A stretch of DNA of 64,000 nt, from positions 16,389,839-16,453,838 of the forward strand of contig CM049316.1 in assembly GCA_026874595.1 (NCBI GenBank), in the 5' to 3' direction. The DNA is from Sipunculus nudus (Eukaryota > Annelida > Sipuncula > Golfingiida > Sipunculidae). A program made the position numbers and the translations under genes. How positions within the stretch are numbered: the first letter of the stretch is position 1; each line of letters starts with the position of its first letter. The notes under the pieces are model-generated. The model saw only the letters and a program-made list of their open reading frames with translations, ran no database searches and was not told the DNA's origin. Below, piece after piece: positions 35,590 through 47,626 of the stretch.

Positions 35590-37232
35590 AATTAAAACAC
35601 AAATTCTACAGAATGGTTTACCTGTGTCCGCTCTGATTTGATTCTCTTAATTCCGCACACGTGTCGTTGGTGCGCTCTTATAGTTTGTTAAAGTTTGTTT
35701 TCTTTTGCGGGATTATGTTCTATTAAGATACATTATTTATATTTTAAATATTTCTGCGTAAGGCACCCTTATTTCTTTTGTGCTTCAGGGTCTTCCACGC
35801 ATGTCACGCTTTATCAGGAGGCGCTTTGGGATTTTCTTGCATTTCGAGCCCACTGGCCTGTTAAGACCATGGCCAGAGACAATAACCGTGGAGCCGGGTA
35901 ATATGCGGTCAAGCGGGTCGCCTGTACTCCCCATTGACCCCAATATCCATTATAACACCTCTGAAGGAATTCAAGCTCTATAAAAAGGCCATGTGGCCCC
36001 GCTTTCAATGCGAGAGTTTTTTAGTTGGGTCTAGGCAGGGAACGGAGACAATTTACACGACCACCGTTTGGCACACTTTTTATGGGTTTATACAGGTATG
36101 CTGGTTTCAATACATTCAAAGATATTTTTCCAAGATACCATGATTCTAATAGTTTTACCAAGTTATGGGTTGGTAGGAAAAAAGTTTATTCTAAAGGAAG
36201 TTCCAACACTTCAATACCATTCGGGGGGGGGGGGGGGGGTTGCATGAACATTTTTAAAGATCCGTAATCTCCTGGGACGTTGAAACATGAAAAACATCAT
36301 ACGTGTGCACCTTTCATTTATATATAAAATGGGTTCACCTTGCCAATGGCAGAACATGAACATACAAATGGGCGGCTTTCAAACGTATAAGAAAAAAATA
36401 TTATGATGATTCTAATTACCTCCAAGATTTGATGAATTGCAAATACAATTTACCCTAACCCTCTCTGGATTACAAGCAAAATCCGTAAATTATGTTTCTC
36501 GTTAATTTGGTTATAAACAAAGCAACGAACCAAGGCTAAAGTTAATGTGTTGCCATACACATGCAAGGGAAGATATTAACCCGCATTTTAGCTTGCAGCG
36601 TAATCAGTTTTAGATCAGACCCGTTTGTTCCGTAACAATCAACAAAGCTCAGGTGGAACGTTTAATACTGTTGTAATCTACTGACCTGAACCTGACAGTT
36701 ATACGTTGCGTTTCCGCGTGCAAGAACGTTCAAAGACATACATGTCTGCCTAAGCCTACACAACTAAAAACATAGTTTTTCATGAAGTCCTTTGGGCTTC
36801 AAGAAATACAAATTATCTATCATAAACTTTTACTTTGCTATGGTTATATAATTTCTTCGAAGTATTTTCACAGTGGATGGAAATTATATACAAAAGTTAT
36901 ATATTATATTAACATCACTGCAGCAATGACGATTTGGTAACCATGTTGTTTATATAAAAAAAATCTCACCCAGAGTTTGGATACTTTATGGGACCACGTC
37001 TTTTTCCAATACGTATTTCTTTCTGGTATTTCTTGGATAGTACTATTTGCCATTCTTTGATGACTTTTGTGGGGAAGGAGTTTCCTTGAGAATTCTTGCA
37101 CAAATAATCTTTATATCATGAACCACATAAAGCAAAATCCCTGCGAAAAGCTCATAATTAAGATATGCGACATTCAGACCCTACAAGCTCATTACAAAAC
37201 TATTTATCTTATAGAACCGTGTAGTTTCCACG
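35590..37232 (+). repeat. Dispersed repeat R1, copy 2
   Basis: Matches the reverse complement of 14330-16052: TTCCGCACACGTGTCGTTGG (35651-35670), the GC-richer segment at 35785-36080, a poly-G run (36224-36239), CTACTGACCTGAACCTGACAG near 36680, and the end with TTTCCACGGGTGCA (37220-37233). The frame in the GC-richer segment is broken by stops. Confidence 0.65.
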
Positions 37233-37252
37233 GGTGCATCTAGTACATAATT

Positions 37253-38335
37253 TATACGCTGTTGGATTTTTTTCTGGTCAACGGTTTACCCGCTTCCGTT
37301 CTCATTTGGCCTGCGAAATTCGGCACACATATCCGCGACGCCCTTTTCTAGAACGAGTTTGTTTTATTTTCCTGGGTTACACCCTGTTAAGTTGTATCAT
37401 TACTAATTTTAATACTCCCCCAGTAGATGCCCCTATTTGTTTTTTACTTTAAGGCCTTCAACGCCTGTCAGGGTTTTTTTCAGGAGGCACCTTGGGGATT
37501 TTCCTGCATTTCGAGCTCAGTAGCCACATAGCGTATTTACAGGTCTGCTGATTTCTATACATTCATAAATATGTTTCCATTATAACCATGGTTTCGATAA
37601 TTCATCCAATTTATGGTTTGTTCGAAAAAAGGTTATTCAAAGTCCTACAACTTAAACACAGTTCCGGGGGTGGGGGGGGGGAATGGATGCAGACATACTT
37701 TTTTTATTATCCGCAAACTCCAGGGACTTTGAAACATGAAAATATATTACTAGTACATCTTTAAACTGATAGGGATTCTATTGACCAACTAGATTCTGCA
37801 GTCGGAGCCAAAAAAAAATCCACCAGAATCTTCTTATCACCTATGTGTTTAAGTGTACACTTTTCATATATAAACACTGTCACCCTTCAGTGACCCGGTT
37901 TCACCTAGCGAGTTGCAGGACCATTGAATACGAATGGGCGGCTTCTACACTGGAACAAAGGAGTTCTTCTTTTTGTCATAATGGTATATAGAAATAAGTA
38001 TGTTGATTCTTATTACCTCCTAAATTGAATGGATATTACAACGGTTTCACTCTAACCCTCTGCAAATTTTCCGAAAAAATAAATCGAAATTTACCTTTTT
38101 TGCGTTCATTTACCTAGAACAAAGCAACGAGGCTGAAGTTATTTCTTTGCCAAGGACTTTGACCGAAAGATGTATACCTGCCGTTTGTCTGGGAGCATCA
38201 TTAGCCTGATAAAAATCCACAAAATTCAGGACAAGCATTCAATACTGTTTGAGTTGATTTGCCTGATCCTGTCTTTCTATATAGGCAGCTTTTTGTTGCA
38301 TTTCCGCGTGAAAGATCTTTCAATGTTATATTTAT
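37253..38335 (+). repeat. Dispersed repeat R1, copy 3, 5' part (tandem to copy 2)
   Basis: Starts as copy 2 does (GGTTTACC, then CGCACACGT-like and GACGCCC), keeps the CATTTCGAGCTCAG phrase and a poly-G run (37661-37681). It stops after TTTCCGCGTGAAAGA at 38330, where a LINE begins. Its missing 3' part is probably 40845-41024. Confidence 0.6.
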
Positions 38336-40075
38336 ATATTTTTTTATTAAACAAAAATACATACATACAATACATACACATTGCATACAACACATTAACA
38401 ACAAAACAATGTTTTACTATAAACTGTACAGCAGAAAGTTACTTTGTAACTCTCATATAGATAAATCTGCTGTTTTCTTTCACTACAGCTAGACAACACC
38501 TGTCAAACTAATCATTTATACAAATTAAGAAAGATATTTCAGTGTTCTGATAATCGGATCATATGTGGCTGTCCACCTATAACAGTTTATCAAACTTAAC
38601 TTTGTAACTAAATGCTATTTTTGTTTTTGTTATAACTGATGGTTGAACCAAGTGAATTTTATGAAGATGGGTGCATCGGTTGATGTCGGTTTCTTTTGTC
38701 TGCACCGACTTATAAATATAAATCTTTTAACACACAAAATAACGCTGCCTATCAAACCAGTATAGTTACCCAAAATTACACTTTCTGCATTAAAGGTAAA
38801 AGTTGGTGATATATTATCGCATTTGGTCAACCAGGTACGTATTTCATCCCATAAAGCCTTTGAAAAAATACAAGACCAAAAAAGTTGTATGTAACTTTCA
38901 TTTTCTGTTCTACAGAAAGTGCACTTAGAATCAGCTACCATTCCCATTTTTGATAGCCTGTAATTTAAATACAATGTTCTGTTCAATATCTGATATTGAA
39001 ACATTCTTAATTTTACTTAGTTTGTTATCTTCCAAAGCTTCATGTACACTTCCTGAGCTGTGTCTGTATTATCAATATTTAAATCGTATGCCTACTTTTT
39101 TAATGATTTGATGGAGTTGTATAAACCTTTTCTAAGAGCTTTCCATACACATATTTTGTTACTGTTTTCATCCCAGTTAAAGAATCTATTTTGTATATTA
39201 CATGATCATCATTATCTTCTTGGTTTATTTGTATGGTTTTCATCCATTCAGTAGGTATACAATTAATTAATCCTTGATACAGTAAGTAGTTTATCTGTAT
39301 ATTAGTTTTTGAACAAAATTCATTATAATTTAACAAACCTGGTTTTGCCTCCATCAACACATGTCTTTTATACACCTGATCCCTGAAGAATATAGTTTCT
39401 GTATGAACCTTTTGTTGTTATTTATTTTTAATGAGAGTTATACCACAATAGCTGGTTGAGGATTTCTGTTTTACTCGGTGGTATGTGATAGTGAAATTTG
39501 CCCCATTCATAAAAAAAAAACATCCTTCCAGAAGGTTTTTTAATCGATACATAGTTTTCTGAATCCTAAAAGTCTAAGTAACATTTAGACATGTCTACTT
39601 TCAGAGGAAACATACTTAGTATATGATTCCTCCATACATTCTTATTATTCTTTATAAGCAGTTTTTAATCAAACTTATTTTAAAACTTTATTCTGTGTCT
39701 GTATACGAACCATATTTAATCCCCCTTTTTCATATGGTGCTACCATTATTGTGCGTTTAATTTTGTCTGGTTTATTTGGCCAAATGAAATTGTAAAGAAT
39801 AATTTCTCATTTCTTCAGGTAACTTATTCTTGGGTTAGGTAAAACTTACAGAAGGTATGTTAACTGAGATCAAGCGTGACTTTTAAGTACTGTTATTTTC
39901 CTCATTGTTGTCATTCTCCTCCCTGACCATGATTTTAAAATTCCTTTTATATCCATATATGTGTTTGTTATCATACCCAAGACTTTCACCAATTGACAAC
40001 TAAAAACATTGTTTTTGTTATATCCTTTGAGCTTCAATTTACACAAATTATTTCTCATCATCTTTCATTTTCTAT
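38336..40075 (-). mobile_element. L1/Tx1-type LINE, 5'-truncated fragment (minus strand)
   Basis: Read on the minus strand, the order fits the part after the reverse transcriptase core. First comes VKVLGMITNTYMDIKGIL followed by SWSGR and KITVLKS (near 40000). Next are FIWPNKPDKIKRTIMVAPYE followed by KGGL (about 39790-39716) and WGKFHYHIPPSKTEILNQLL (about 39510-39450). It ends in the Cys-rich tail CTFCRTENESYIQLFWSC and KALWDEIRTWL (38630-39004). Frames are broken and there is no catalytic RT motif, so it is dead and 5'-truncated. It interrupts repeat R1 copy 3. Confidence 0.8.
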
Positions 40076-40129
40076 ATACAGTCGTATGAAGACTTTTTTT
40101 CACAGTATAGATTAGCGTAATATCGACGC

Positions 40130-40683
40130 TTTGGCATTACGCCCAGAGTGTCTTTACATCTCAGTCTGAGGAACGCATTATAAGGCCTTATGAAGATGCA
40201 TAAATTTTCGTCATTTCTGACAACGCCTCATGGCCTGCAGGTACACTGTCAATCAACATAAACCAGACCAATCGTTAGCATATTTTGTGTACTTTCTAAT
40301 AATACCAAATATGAGCGAGAAAAGTTCCGTTTTAACCCAACACATTGGTAAACACCTTGGCATGTTTGTTGAATTTATGACCGCATGAACACAAGCATGG
40401 CTCGCACGGGTTACAGGACGCAGGCAGCTGCAGGCGATACAGGAAATGACCGGTGTCCATGGAGACGGTGTTTCAGTTTGAGTGGTGAGCTCACATGTAT
40501 ACTATTGTGTTATTTCATAATTCTTAGCATAATATTGAGATTATGGGCCGTTTACCACAATATGAATGCCACCTGATGCAAGACCACTGCGATACATTCC
40601 TCGATATTACTTGTATCACGACTCGAGTTGGCTTACCAGCCCAATTATCCGATTACCTACTGAGTCGAGTTGTCACGGCCAAG
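40130..40683 (-). repeat. ~540-bp dispersed repeat, inverted partner of 7578-8117
   Basis: The reverse complement matches 7578-8117: CGACTCGAGTTGGCTTACC region, GTCCATGGAGACGG, and CGCATTATAAGGC. Lies between the LINE and the R1 copy 3 remainder. Confidence 0.65.
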
Positions 40684-40844
40684 TATAGATGGCTTATATA
40701 TACAATCGCCATCACTCTGGCAATGATGATGTCGTGCCCATGTTCTTTTACGACAGAAAAAATCATTTTCACGCGAAATTCGTATACCCTATATATGCCT
40801 CACTTCATTATTTGATTTCTTGAATGGCATAATTTGTCATTATT

Positions 40845-41024
40845 TATTGACCTGTTTAGGGGAGGAGGTTTCCTGGAGAATCCTAGCACAATTGATGTTT
40901 ATATCATGAAGAACAGTTCCTGCGAAAGCACAGGAAAAAAATATGCGACATTCAGTCCATACCAGCTCATTACAAAAACAAAGCACCTCACAGAACCGTG
41001 GATTTTCCACGGGTGCACCTAGTA
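40845..41024 (+). repeat. Dispersed repeat R1, 3' end fragment
   Basis: Matches the last 170 bp of copy 2: GGAGAATCCTAGCACAA, ATATGCGACATTCAG, ACCAGCTCATTACAAAA, CCACGGGTGCACC. Probably the continuation of copy 3 after the insertions. Confidence 0.6.
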
Positions 41025-41344
41025 TTATTATAATAGATAAAATAGCCTCTAGAAATACAGAAAAACCCCGCTAACGCCACCACCTGCGGGATCAGGCAAA
41101 GTGGTCGTGTTGGCGGGGTGGTCGTGTTAGCGGGATGCTTGTACATTAGTCTGCCAATATCAACGCAGGCGATAATATGTGTATTTCTAGTAAATGTTAA
41201 GTTGTTGTCCCTGTTTAATTAAAATTTAAAATATAACGAAAAATAAATATCAAAAATGAATATGATTCAAAAGTTTTATTCACATAGAAATAAAACACAC
41301 AAATGAAACATAGTTGGCGTTGAAGTATTCTGACAGAATTGGTC

Positions 41345-41800
41345 TTTACACGAAGCATTCGCTGCGATTCGGCCGTTTGGAATCAGTTCGGCAAAGTTAA
41401 AATAAAAGGCCTCACTCACACCTCCTGGGGGGTCTTCTGGGGCTGGCCTAAAACGCGGAACAGGGGCGGAACATGGAACGCTGGAACGCGGAACAGTGGC
41501 CTAATTTACGGAACGGAACGAATCAAAGATATAAAAAGCGTCATAACTTTTAAATGGGTGAATGTTTTATGACATAATTAATAGTAATAAACGTATTTCT
41601 AAATATGCGATTTGTTTAATTTTTATTTTATCCCCTGTTCATATGCGATTTGTTAAATGTTTATTTTAGCCCAAATTCCGTGTTTAGGCCAGCCCCGGAA
41701 GACCCCCCAGGAGGTGTAAGGCCTTTTGTTTTGACCTTGCCGAACTGATTTCAAACCGCCGAAGCGTAGTGAATGAACAGGAAGATGGTCTGATGTCGAA
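41345..41800. repeat. Nested inverted repeat (palindromic MITE-like insert)
   Basis: Left arm: ATCAGTTCGGCAAAGT, AAAAGGCCTCAC, CACCTCCTGGGGGGTCTTC, GGGGCTGGCCTAAA. The same blocks return in reverse complement at 41680-41765. Arms are over 100 bp with few mismatches around a ~215-bp spacer. Confidence 0.75.
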
Positions 41801-41924
41801 CACGTTGTGACAACAGAATGAAACATCACATTCTTAATGATATTCATATGGTTCCTGCTTGATCATTGAAATGTGATTTGTCACAGTTTTACTTTACTCA
41901 CCTGAACGTAAGGTTGTGGTGTCC

Positions 41925-42122
41925 GGCTAATTAATCACGGGCTATTATCTAAGTCCAAGCTGGGCCATGAGCGTGTCGCCCGCTCAATGTGCCGCGGTCG
42001 CCACGGGCCAGTGGTCATGATACGGCTAATTAATTACGGGCTATTATCTAAGTTCAAGCTTGGCGATGAGCGCGTCATCTGCTCAACTTGCCGCGGTCGC
42101 CACGGGCCAGGTGTCGTGATAC
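41925..42122 (+). repeat. Two tandem ~99-bp units
   Basis: GGCTAATTAATCACGGGCTA and GGCTAATTAATTACGGGCTA start each unit; both end in GCCGCGGTCGCCACGGGCCA. Confidence 0.85.
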
Positions 42123-42305
42123 GAGGGCTAATCTGAACTCGGGACAAAAAAAGGTGGTCGTTGGTCGTGATAGCCGGGTGGTCGTGTTACCAAAGTTTTC
42201 TAAACAATAATAAATTATATAAGACAATTCTGGGACCAAGAAAAGTGGTCGTGTTAGCGGGGTGGTCCTGTTAACGGGGTGGTCGTCATAAGGGAGTTCA
42301 CTGTA

Positions 42306-42859
42306 CCTGATGATGATTAATTTACTTATTTTTTACATCACCAAGGAAACTTTCCATGTAACATTTGCTCCAATACAACACAATTATTAAAATATATATA
42401 AATGATGAAAGTGGAATGGATAATATTAAGACGAACGGTATACAAATATGTATTGATATGTAAAGTTCAGAATCAATTAAAGAATGCATACGTGCTTTTG
42501 CAATATACATGCTTATATTTAATGAAATTATGTAAGCACTATTAAGTGACAGCATTAAATAAACCTTATTCATGAAACAATAGGTTGAAAGACTAGGTTT
42601 AAATGATATGATAATCAAAATCTTCAACATACATAAAATTGTTCGTGTAAATCAATTCTTTTCAACTACACCTGGAGGCGTTTAGGGGTTACTCATATCG
42701 GCAGTACCAGTCTTGATATCCATCACTTCCTCAATTCCTGATAAGACAAAAAATCAACGGTTCTCTTCATGCAGGTCGCCTTTCACTGATAGAACTTGAA
42801 GAGTTGATCGGAATGGTTTTCGATGCTTCTCATGTATTGTTTCAGATTTCATGATCATT
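42306..42859. other. Non-coding 3' flank of receptor G
   Basis: AT-rich. Frame 42322-42630 (minus) is hydrophobic but has no recognisable receptor or transporter motif and is not called. No AATAAA is obvious just after the receptor stop. Confidence 0.4.
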
Positions 42860-43933
42860 CTAGACTGCAGTAACCCTTGCCGTTCTTCTGCTGGTTGTGA
42901 GTGTTACAACAATATTTTGGTCCAGGTTTCTGAAGCATCTAAAGAGCTGTACAATATCCTTCCTGAATGAAACACTTCCAGCGCAGTAAAGGAGAACATT
43001 TATAGAAAAGCTGCATGTATGCATACAAAGACACAGAGTCATTATGAAATAGATGACTGCATCTGAGCTACCTAGATGATAGTTAATCGCCCACGTGACA
43101 CCATATGGAAAGTGCATTATGACGAAAGACAGAGTTATTATCATGAGGAACTTTGTAAGTTTGTTCTCCTGTTTAGTCTTTCGAGTCACCTCAGTAGATG
43201 CTCTCCTTTCAATCCTTGAAGAATGTTTTGAGAATGCTCTGATTGTAAGCAGCGAGAGTATAAATATTGCTAGACTGAAGAAGAATACGGAAAATATGAT
43301 ATGGACAGCAATGATGAATATGAAGTACGTTTCCTCACGATTACTTCGAACAGTACAACCAGCGATTTCTGAGTATTCTGCGGTTACAACACTTACTGAT
43401 ACAACTAATACAAAATAAATCAGACAAACCAGAATGACAGATATAACTATTTTTCTATAGCTGGAAACCCAATGAAACTTCAGTGGATAAGCAACTGCTA
43501 TATATCGTGTCACTGAAATCAATGTTATTAGAGAACCTGACAGAATAATTGCCATTTCCTCAATAGTTGCGCTTACAATACATAAAGGAAGGTTAAAACT
43601 AGAGTACCTAACTCTGGCAGCAACTAAGTAAAAGGAATCCGACGTGGTCAAACAGATGAGGAGGAATCCTGGTATACTTTTTCTGGTATTCTTTGAGGAC
43701 AACATGACGACAATTGCAAACACGTTTCCAATACATCCAACAATCACGGATACATACAAGAAGTTAATGAAGATGTAATCAGCAAGTTCATATAAATATG
43801 GTAATGAATTCTCCACTTCACCGTTACTGAAGTTTCTAGCCGTGACATTTGAGTCAGGAACTGTTGTGTTTCTAAATGTTTGTTCAGTCACATTTGCGTG
43901 CATCAACAAGGATTCCCGAATTATGGAAACCAT
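42860..43933 (-). CDS. Receptor G: intact class A GPCR, 357 aa (minus strand)
   Basis: Starts at ATG 43933-43931, stop TAG at 42860. The extracellular N-terminus carries four sequons (N14, N22, N29, N34). TM1 has GCIGNVFAIVVM (N70 is N1.50) and TM2 has D99. C118 at TM3 can pair with C193 in ECL2. ICL2 begins VTRYIAVAYPLKF. TM6 reads SFVIMHFPYGVTW and TM7 CSFSINVLLYC, followed by helix 8 SFRKDIVQLF. As in receptor B, DRY is TRY (142-144), CWxP is MHFP (273-276) and NPxxY is NVLLY (312-316). ICL3 is basic (SRIERRAS, TRKTKQEN). More diverged from B than D is, so it is a third subfamily. It is the only member here on the minus strand. Ligand unknown; plasma membrane location expected. Confidence 0.93.
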   Translation of the reverse strand: MVSIIRESLLMHANVTEQTFRNTTVPDSNVTARNFSNGEVENSLPYLYELADYIFINFLYVSVIVGCIGNVFAIVVMLSSKNTRKSIPGFLLICLTTSDSFYLVAARVRYSSFNLPLCIVSATIEEMAIILSGSLITLISVTRYIAVAYPLKFHWVSSYRKIVISVILVCLIYFVLVVSVSVVTAEYSEIAGCTVRSNREETYFIFIIAVHIIFSVFFFSLAIFILSLLTIRAFSKHSSRIERRASTEVTRKTKQENKLTKFLMIITLSFVIMHFPYGVTWAINYHLGSSDAVIYFIMTLCLCMHTCSFSINVLLYCAGSVSFRKDIVQLFRCFRNLDQNIVVTLTTSRRTARVTAV

Positions 43934-44559
43934 ATCTCTCTTACCAGACAGAGCTCCAAATAAACATTCTCAGAAATGACTCACGGCACTTTTCGGCGGC
44001 GCTGTTCATGCTTGATATCTTGGCTGATGGTGCAATGAATCTGCTATGTATATCAGTCCTTTTTTATTTATGCTCTGACGTGCTTCAAGGTTCTGTGAAA
44101 TAATTAATGGACCATGAGTGTACTAGATCTGGTCCCATTTTACTTAATTAAATTGTGTCTGGTGTTTCCGTTGAAATAAAATGCTGAGTACATCTTTCCC
44201 TTAGCTTGTCTCCTGCAAAGAAAAATAAAGTTTAGTATCATTTTGGTAAACTTAGGATACCGGAATAACATTAAAATACTCCATCATTTATGGACTTGAA
44301 TTATGCGAATATTCAAACAATACTTTTATTTGTGTGACCCACTCGCTTTAATAAAATTGGCGCTGCTTGCATGTATATTAATGACAACTAACTAAATGAA
44401 TAGAACCGATTTATATTTTGTCCATAATTTATCAGGTTAAGTAGGGATAACAACTTTTTTTCAACTATATTAAGAAATACTTTCACAAGAAGAATACGTG
44501 TCAAATCTTATGGTATCGTAGCTTATATTTACACCACGACTTTTATTCCAATTGTGAAT

Positions 44560-44628
<69 letters not shown>

Positions 44629-44788
44629 CTGTATTCTTCAAATTTACTTCTTTACTTATGTGTTTTGCCAAGTGCCTACCCAGATAATAGTATGTAACGA
44701 CCTCACTGCATAACACCTCTTATTTAAAAGCCTGCCGACATCAAATTATTGATATAAAACCAGGAACCTGGATTGCAAATAAACTTAC
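43934..44788. other. 5' flank of receptor G, with AT microsatellite
   Basis: No gene seen. (AT)n at 44563-44626. Confidence 0.5.
44563..44626. repeat. (AT)n microsatellite
   Basis: About 32 uninterrupted units. Confidence 0.95.
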
Positions 44789-44947
44789 AAGGACAATGGT
44801 AACATTATTGCATCCAAGATCCATGCATTGTTCCGTGGATGGGTTGATTTCTCCTAGATGATTAAAGGTATAGATAATATACCCAGTAACAATCCACCTG
44901 GAGGAAATATGTGTTCCGCCGCAGGCGTTTAAAGTCATGCAGGTTGC
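44789..44947 (-). pseudogene. Trypsin-like (S1) serine protease exon, catalytic His block missing
   Basis: An exon-like stretch on the minus strand: acceptor AG at 44949-44948, donor GTAAGT after 44789, 53 codons, phase 0 at both ends. It contains ACGGTHISSRWIVT, the standard S1 segment around the first disulfide. The family then has Ala-Ala-His-Cys with the catalytic His57; here the sequence jumps to GYIIYTFNHLGEINPSTEQ, where LGE-x-N...-TEQ resembles the following loop. The His-containing block is therefore absent. No other S1 exon (Asp102, Ser195) was found nearby, so this is either a lone remnant or a non-catalytic paralogue's exon. S1 assignment rests on one motif region. Confidence 0.4.
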
Positions 44948-46140
44948 CTTATGCATAATAATTTTGCAAGCATGATATTAACAATAAAATAATAATAAAA
45001 TATGATCGGGACATCAGACCAATAATAATTTTGACGATTGTTCTGGTAAAAAAATAGAATTAGCCAATAGCCACAAGCTGAGAGATTCATAATGCCATGG
45101 GGAATAGTGGTTTGTATACACAGCAAATGCCTCATGCAGATGAACTAGTTAAGCTATAATGAGGTTTGGTATAGGTTTAGACTTGTGCAATGGATTATTT
45201 GTATTCAATGCAGAAGATGACGTCAGTTGTATACAATACATAAATAAATACATTTACATATATACATGTATACAACCACTGAATATAGGTGCAGCGATAT
45301 GAAGATCATCTGACATAAGTCATTAAGTCACTGTTAGTAATATTCTGTTTATTTTGATCTTGATTATAAGTTTGAATCAAGGACACCACATTCACAGTCA
45401 GAGTTAATTCTAAAGCAGCAATTGGCAAATTTGTCTGTTTCCTTAGTGATGACAATCTGATCCTCTACTATATTACATTGTCTTCGGACATTTAACACAA
45501 GAGTGTCAACTTTTGTTGAAGATCGCGATTGCCATATTTATTATTATAGATTATCTGGTTACTCAATTATTCTTTTACTTGTGTTGTTTTCATAGAATGT
45601 ATACCTTCAAACCAAGTGACAGACTTGACTTCCTTTACATTATGAATGAAAAGAAATATTATATCAATGTAACATTATTTATCATCAGTACATCCTGGAT
45701 TCATACAATATCGGCTTGGACAAACCTTTCGCATAAAAACTTTACCCTAAAAAATGTTACCCCCTTTTTCACTCAGATTACTGCAATTGTGTAACCATGA
45801 CTTATGAGTACATGCCATGAAAAGAGCATCCATTATTGATTGCACCATTGAGTTTCATTTCACATGACTACTCGTCAGTGATTTAGTTGGTTTCCGTGTA
45901 TTCCTTGACTTTAGAATAGACACCATAGTTTTACTCTCAGATAAAATTGTTTCATGAACACAAATAGGGTATTATTATTATCTTAGTTAAACAAGTCACA
46001 TATCCACTGAATGATGCTAAAATTGATTTCAATTGATTTCTTTGTTTTTGCATGTTTAAATTAATCTACATACTAATCACTTTATTAGGGTATTAGTGTG
46101 TGGACTTTCATCAGTCGAGAGATGAAATTCTCGGCTTTCT
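44948..46140. other. Intergenic, nothing recognised
   Basis: AT-rich. Frame 45513-45794 has no recognisable content. Confidence 0.4.
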
Positions 46141-46149
46141 ATGCTAGCT

Positions 46150-46290
46150 GTAGTGGCATTTCCAAGGCCCGTGTCTTTCTTCGGATTCTCCGGTTTTCTC
46201 CAACTCCAGAAACTAACGAACGCCACCACCTGAGCAAAGGATGGTGCTTTGATCAGTGATTAGAACTATTTGTACAGTTCATGTAAAGTA
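46150..46290 (+). mobile_element. SINE fragment (3' half)
   Basis: Similar to the second half of the SINE at 46840-47068: GCGCC/ACGCCA region, then TGATTAGAACTATTTGTACA and CATGTAAA. The tRNA-like head is missing. Confidence 0.45.
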
Positions 46291-46839
46291 TATATATCGT
46301 TTAAATTGCTGTAAAAACAAAGGATCAACCCTTCATAATGCTTACTTAAACAATATACTAATGCTATCCAAGCTTTGCTTGTAATTAGATGTAAATGTTT
46401 TTAAGATTAATTAGCAACCCTATATCTTTATCTGAATCAATTATGCTTGTATTCTTCATTAAAAAGGTTTTATATCATTGATGATATATACTTATTTAAT
46501 TAAGTTAAATTGGTCGGTCGGCTTATATTCCAAATGAGCCGTGCCCAGGACAGCCATATAGCATTGCAGGATGATCACCAAAACCAACGTCCACGAGTCG
46601 AAATCTCTGCATAATTAATACAATTAACATTATGAATTTACGGCAAGAATGTTAACAGTTTTACCATGCTGCATTCAGCTATACTTCCTTAATTTTCTCT
46701 CTTTGTAGGTAAATAATTAGTACTGCATAACCGATTCTTATGGTTTTGTTTCAATACCTACAAATCTTATAACTGTATCACCAGTTTGTAATTATCAGCT
46801 TTGTTACTCTGGCCGTGGGACATTCAGAAATTACATTGT

Positions 46840-47068
46840 AGGGGCCTGGACAGCTGAGTGGTGAAACGCTTGGCCCTCTCCGCTGGCAATCCGGTTTCGA
46901 TTCCCAACGTGGCCAGTCTAAGCTAGGTGGTTGTTTTCGGGTCCTCAAGTCTCTTCCACCCTTACCGACTACCGAGCGCCAATATCCGTGACATGGAGAG
47001 TTCTTCGTATTAATGATTATAACTAGTTGTACACACCATGTAAAATTAATAAAGTCTATATTATAAAG
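46840..47068 (+). mobile_element. tRNA-derived SINE, 229 bp, with target-site duplication
   Basis: The head has an RNA polymerase III A box (AGCTGAGTGGTGAAACGC, about 46852-46869) and B box (GGTTTCGATTCCC, 46893-46905), spaced as in a tRNA. An unrelated body and an A/T-rich tail (AATTAATAAAG) follow. The direct repeat TACATTGT flanks it at 46832-46839 and 47069-47076. It is not a functional tRNA gene: no cloverleaf closes. Confidence 0.8.
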
Positions 47069-47076
47069 TACATTGT

Positions 47077-47626
47077 GCAGCTTTTCTTTTGCTATAGAAA
47101 TTCCTGGTTTAATCCAGATGAATAAAAAAGATGGAATGTCACAAATTTGCAGCTAAAATATGGAAGACACAATATCAGAACATTTTGAAATATATGTTAT
47201 TGTTACGCACCGTTGATACATAGATTCGGTTTTTCCAAATTATATTAAAAAGGTCTTATTCGAGCTTTCAACCGATAAATAGGATGCAAAATGTCTTTCA
47301 AGAAAGGTAGTTAATGAATGCGTTTTGTAAAACAATATGCCGAATTTGTTCACCGCTCTGACCTTGACCTTGATGTTAAATCCTGTAATAGGTAGGAACA
47401 ACGCAGAGTCCAGGTAGGCAATGTTTTAGCCATGTTTACGTTTTTATACTTTGTGCACACGGACTATACTTTCCAGTAACTTTTAACTGAATTTAATAAA
47501 CGTATGTATTATAAGAATGTTTCATGTTTTTGACGTATTTCCCTTCCCCTTAACAAAATATGACGACAACCAAACTGTAGTGATAATAGAGATTCACAAA
47601 GAGAGAAGAGCTTTCTATTTCATCAT
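47077..47626. other. Intergenic, nothing recognised
   Basis: The right part (from about 47410) aligns with 51820-51980, as part of the duplicated cysteine-rich gene region. Confidence 0.4.

Larger units (their letters stand above)
41058..42303. mobile_element. pogo/Tigger-like (Tc1-mariner) non-autonomous element
   Basis: Starts CAGAAAAACCCCGCTAACG after a TA and ends with CACTG before a TA (42304-42305). Inverted subterminal blocks of CGCTAACACGACCACC type lie at both ends: GGTCGTGTTAGCGGG at 41123-41137, and several at 42170-42290. CAG/CTG termini with a TA target duplication fit Tc1/mariner-pogo. No transposase frame. It contains a nested inverted repeat (41345-41462 against 41680-41800) and a tandem 99-bp duplication (41925-42023 and 42024-42122). 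Confidence 0.75.
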
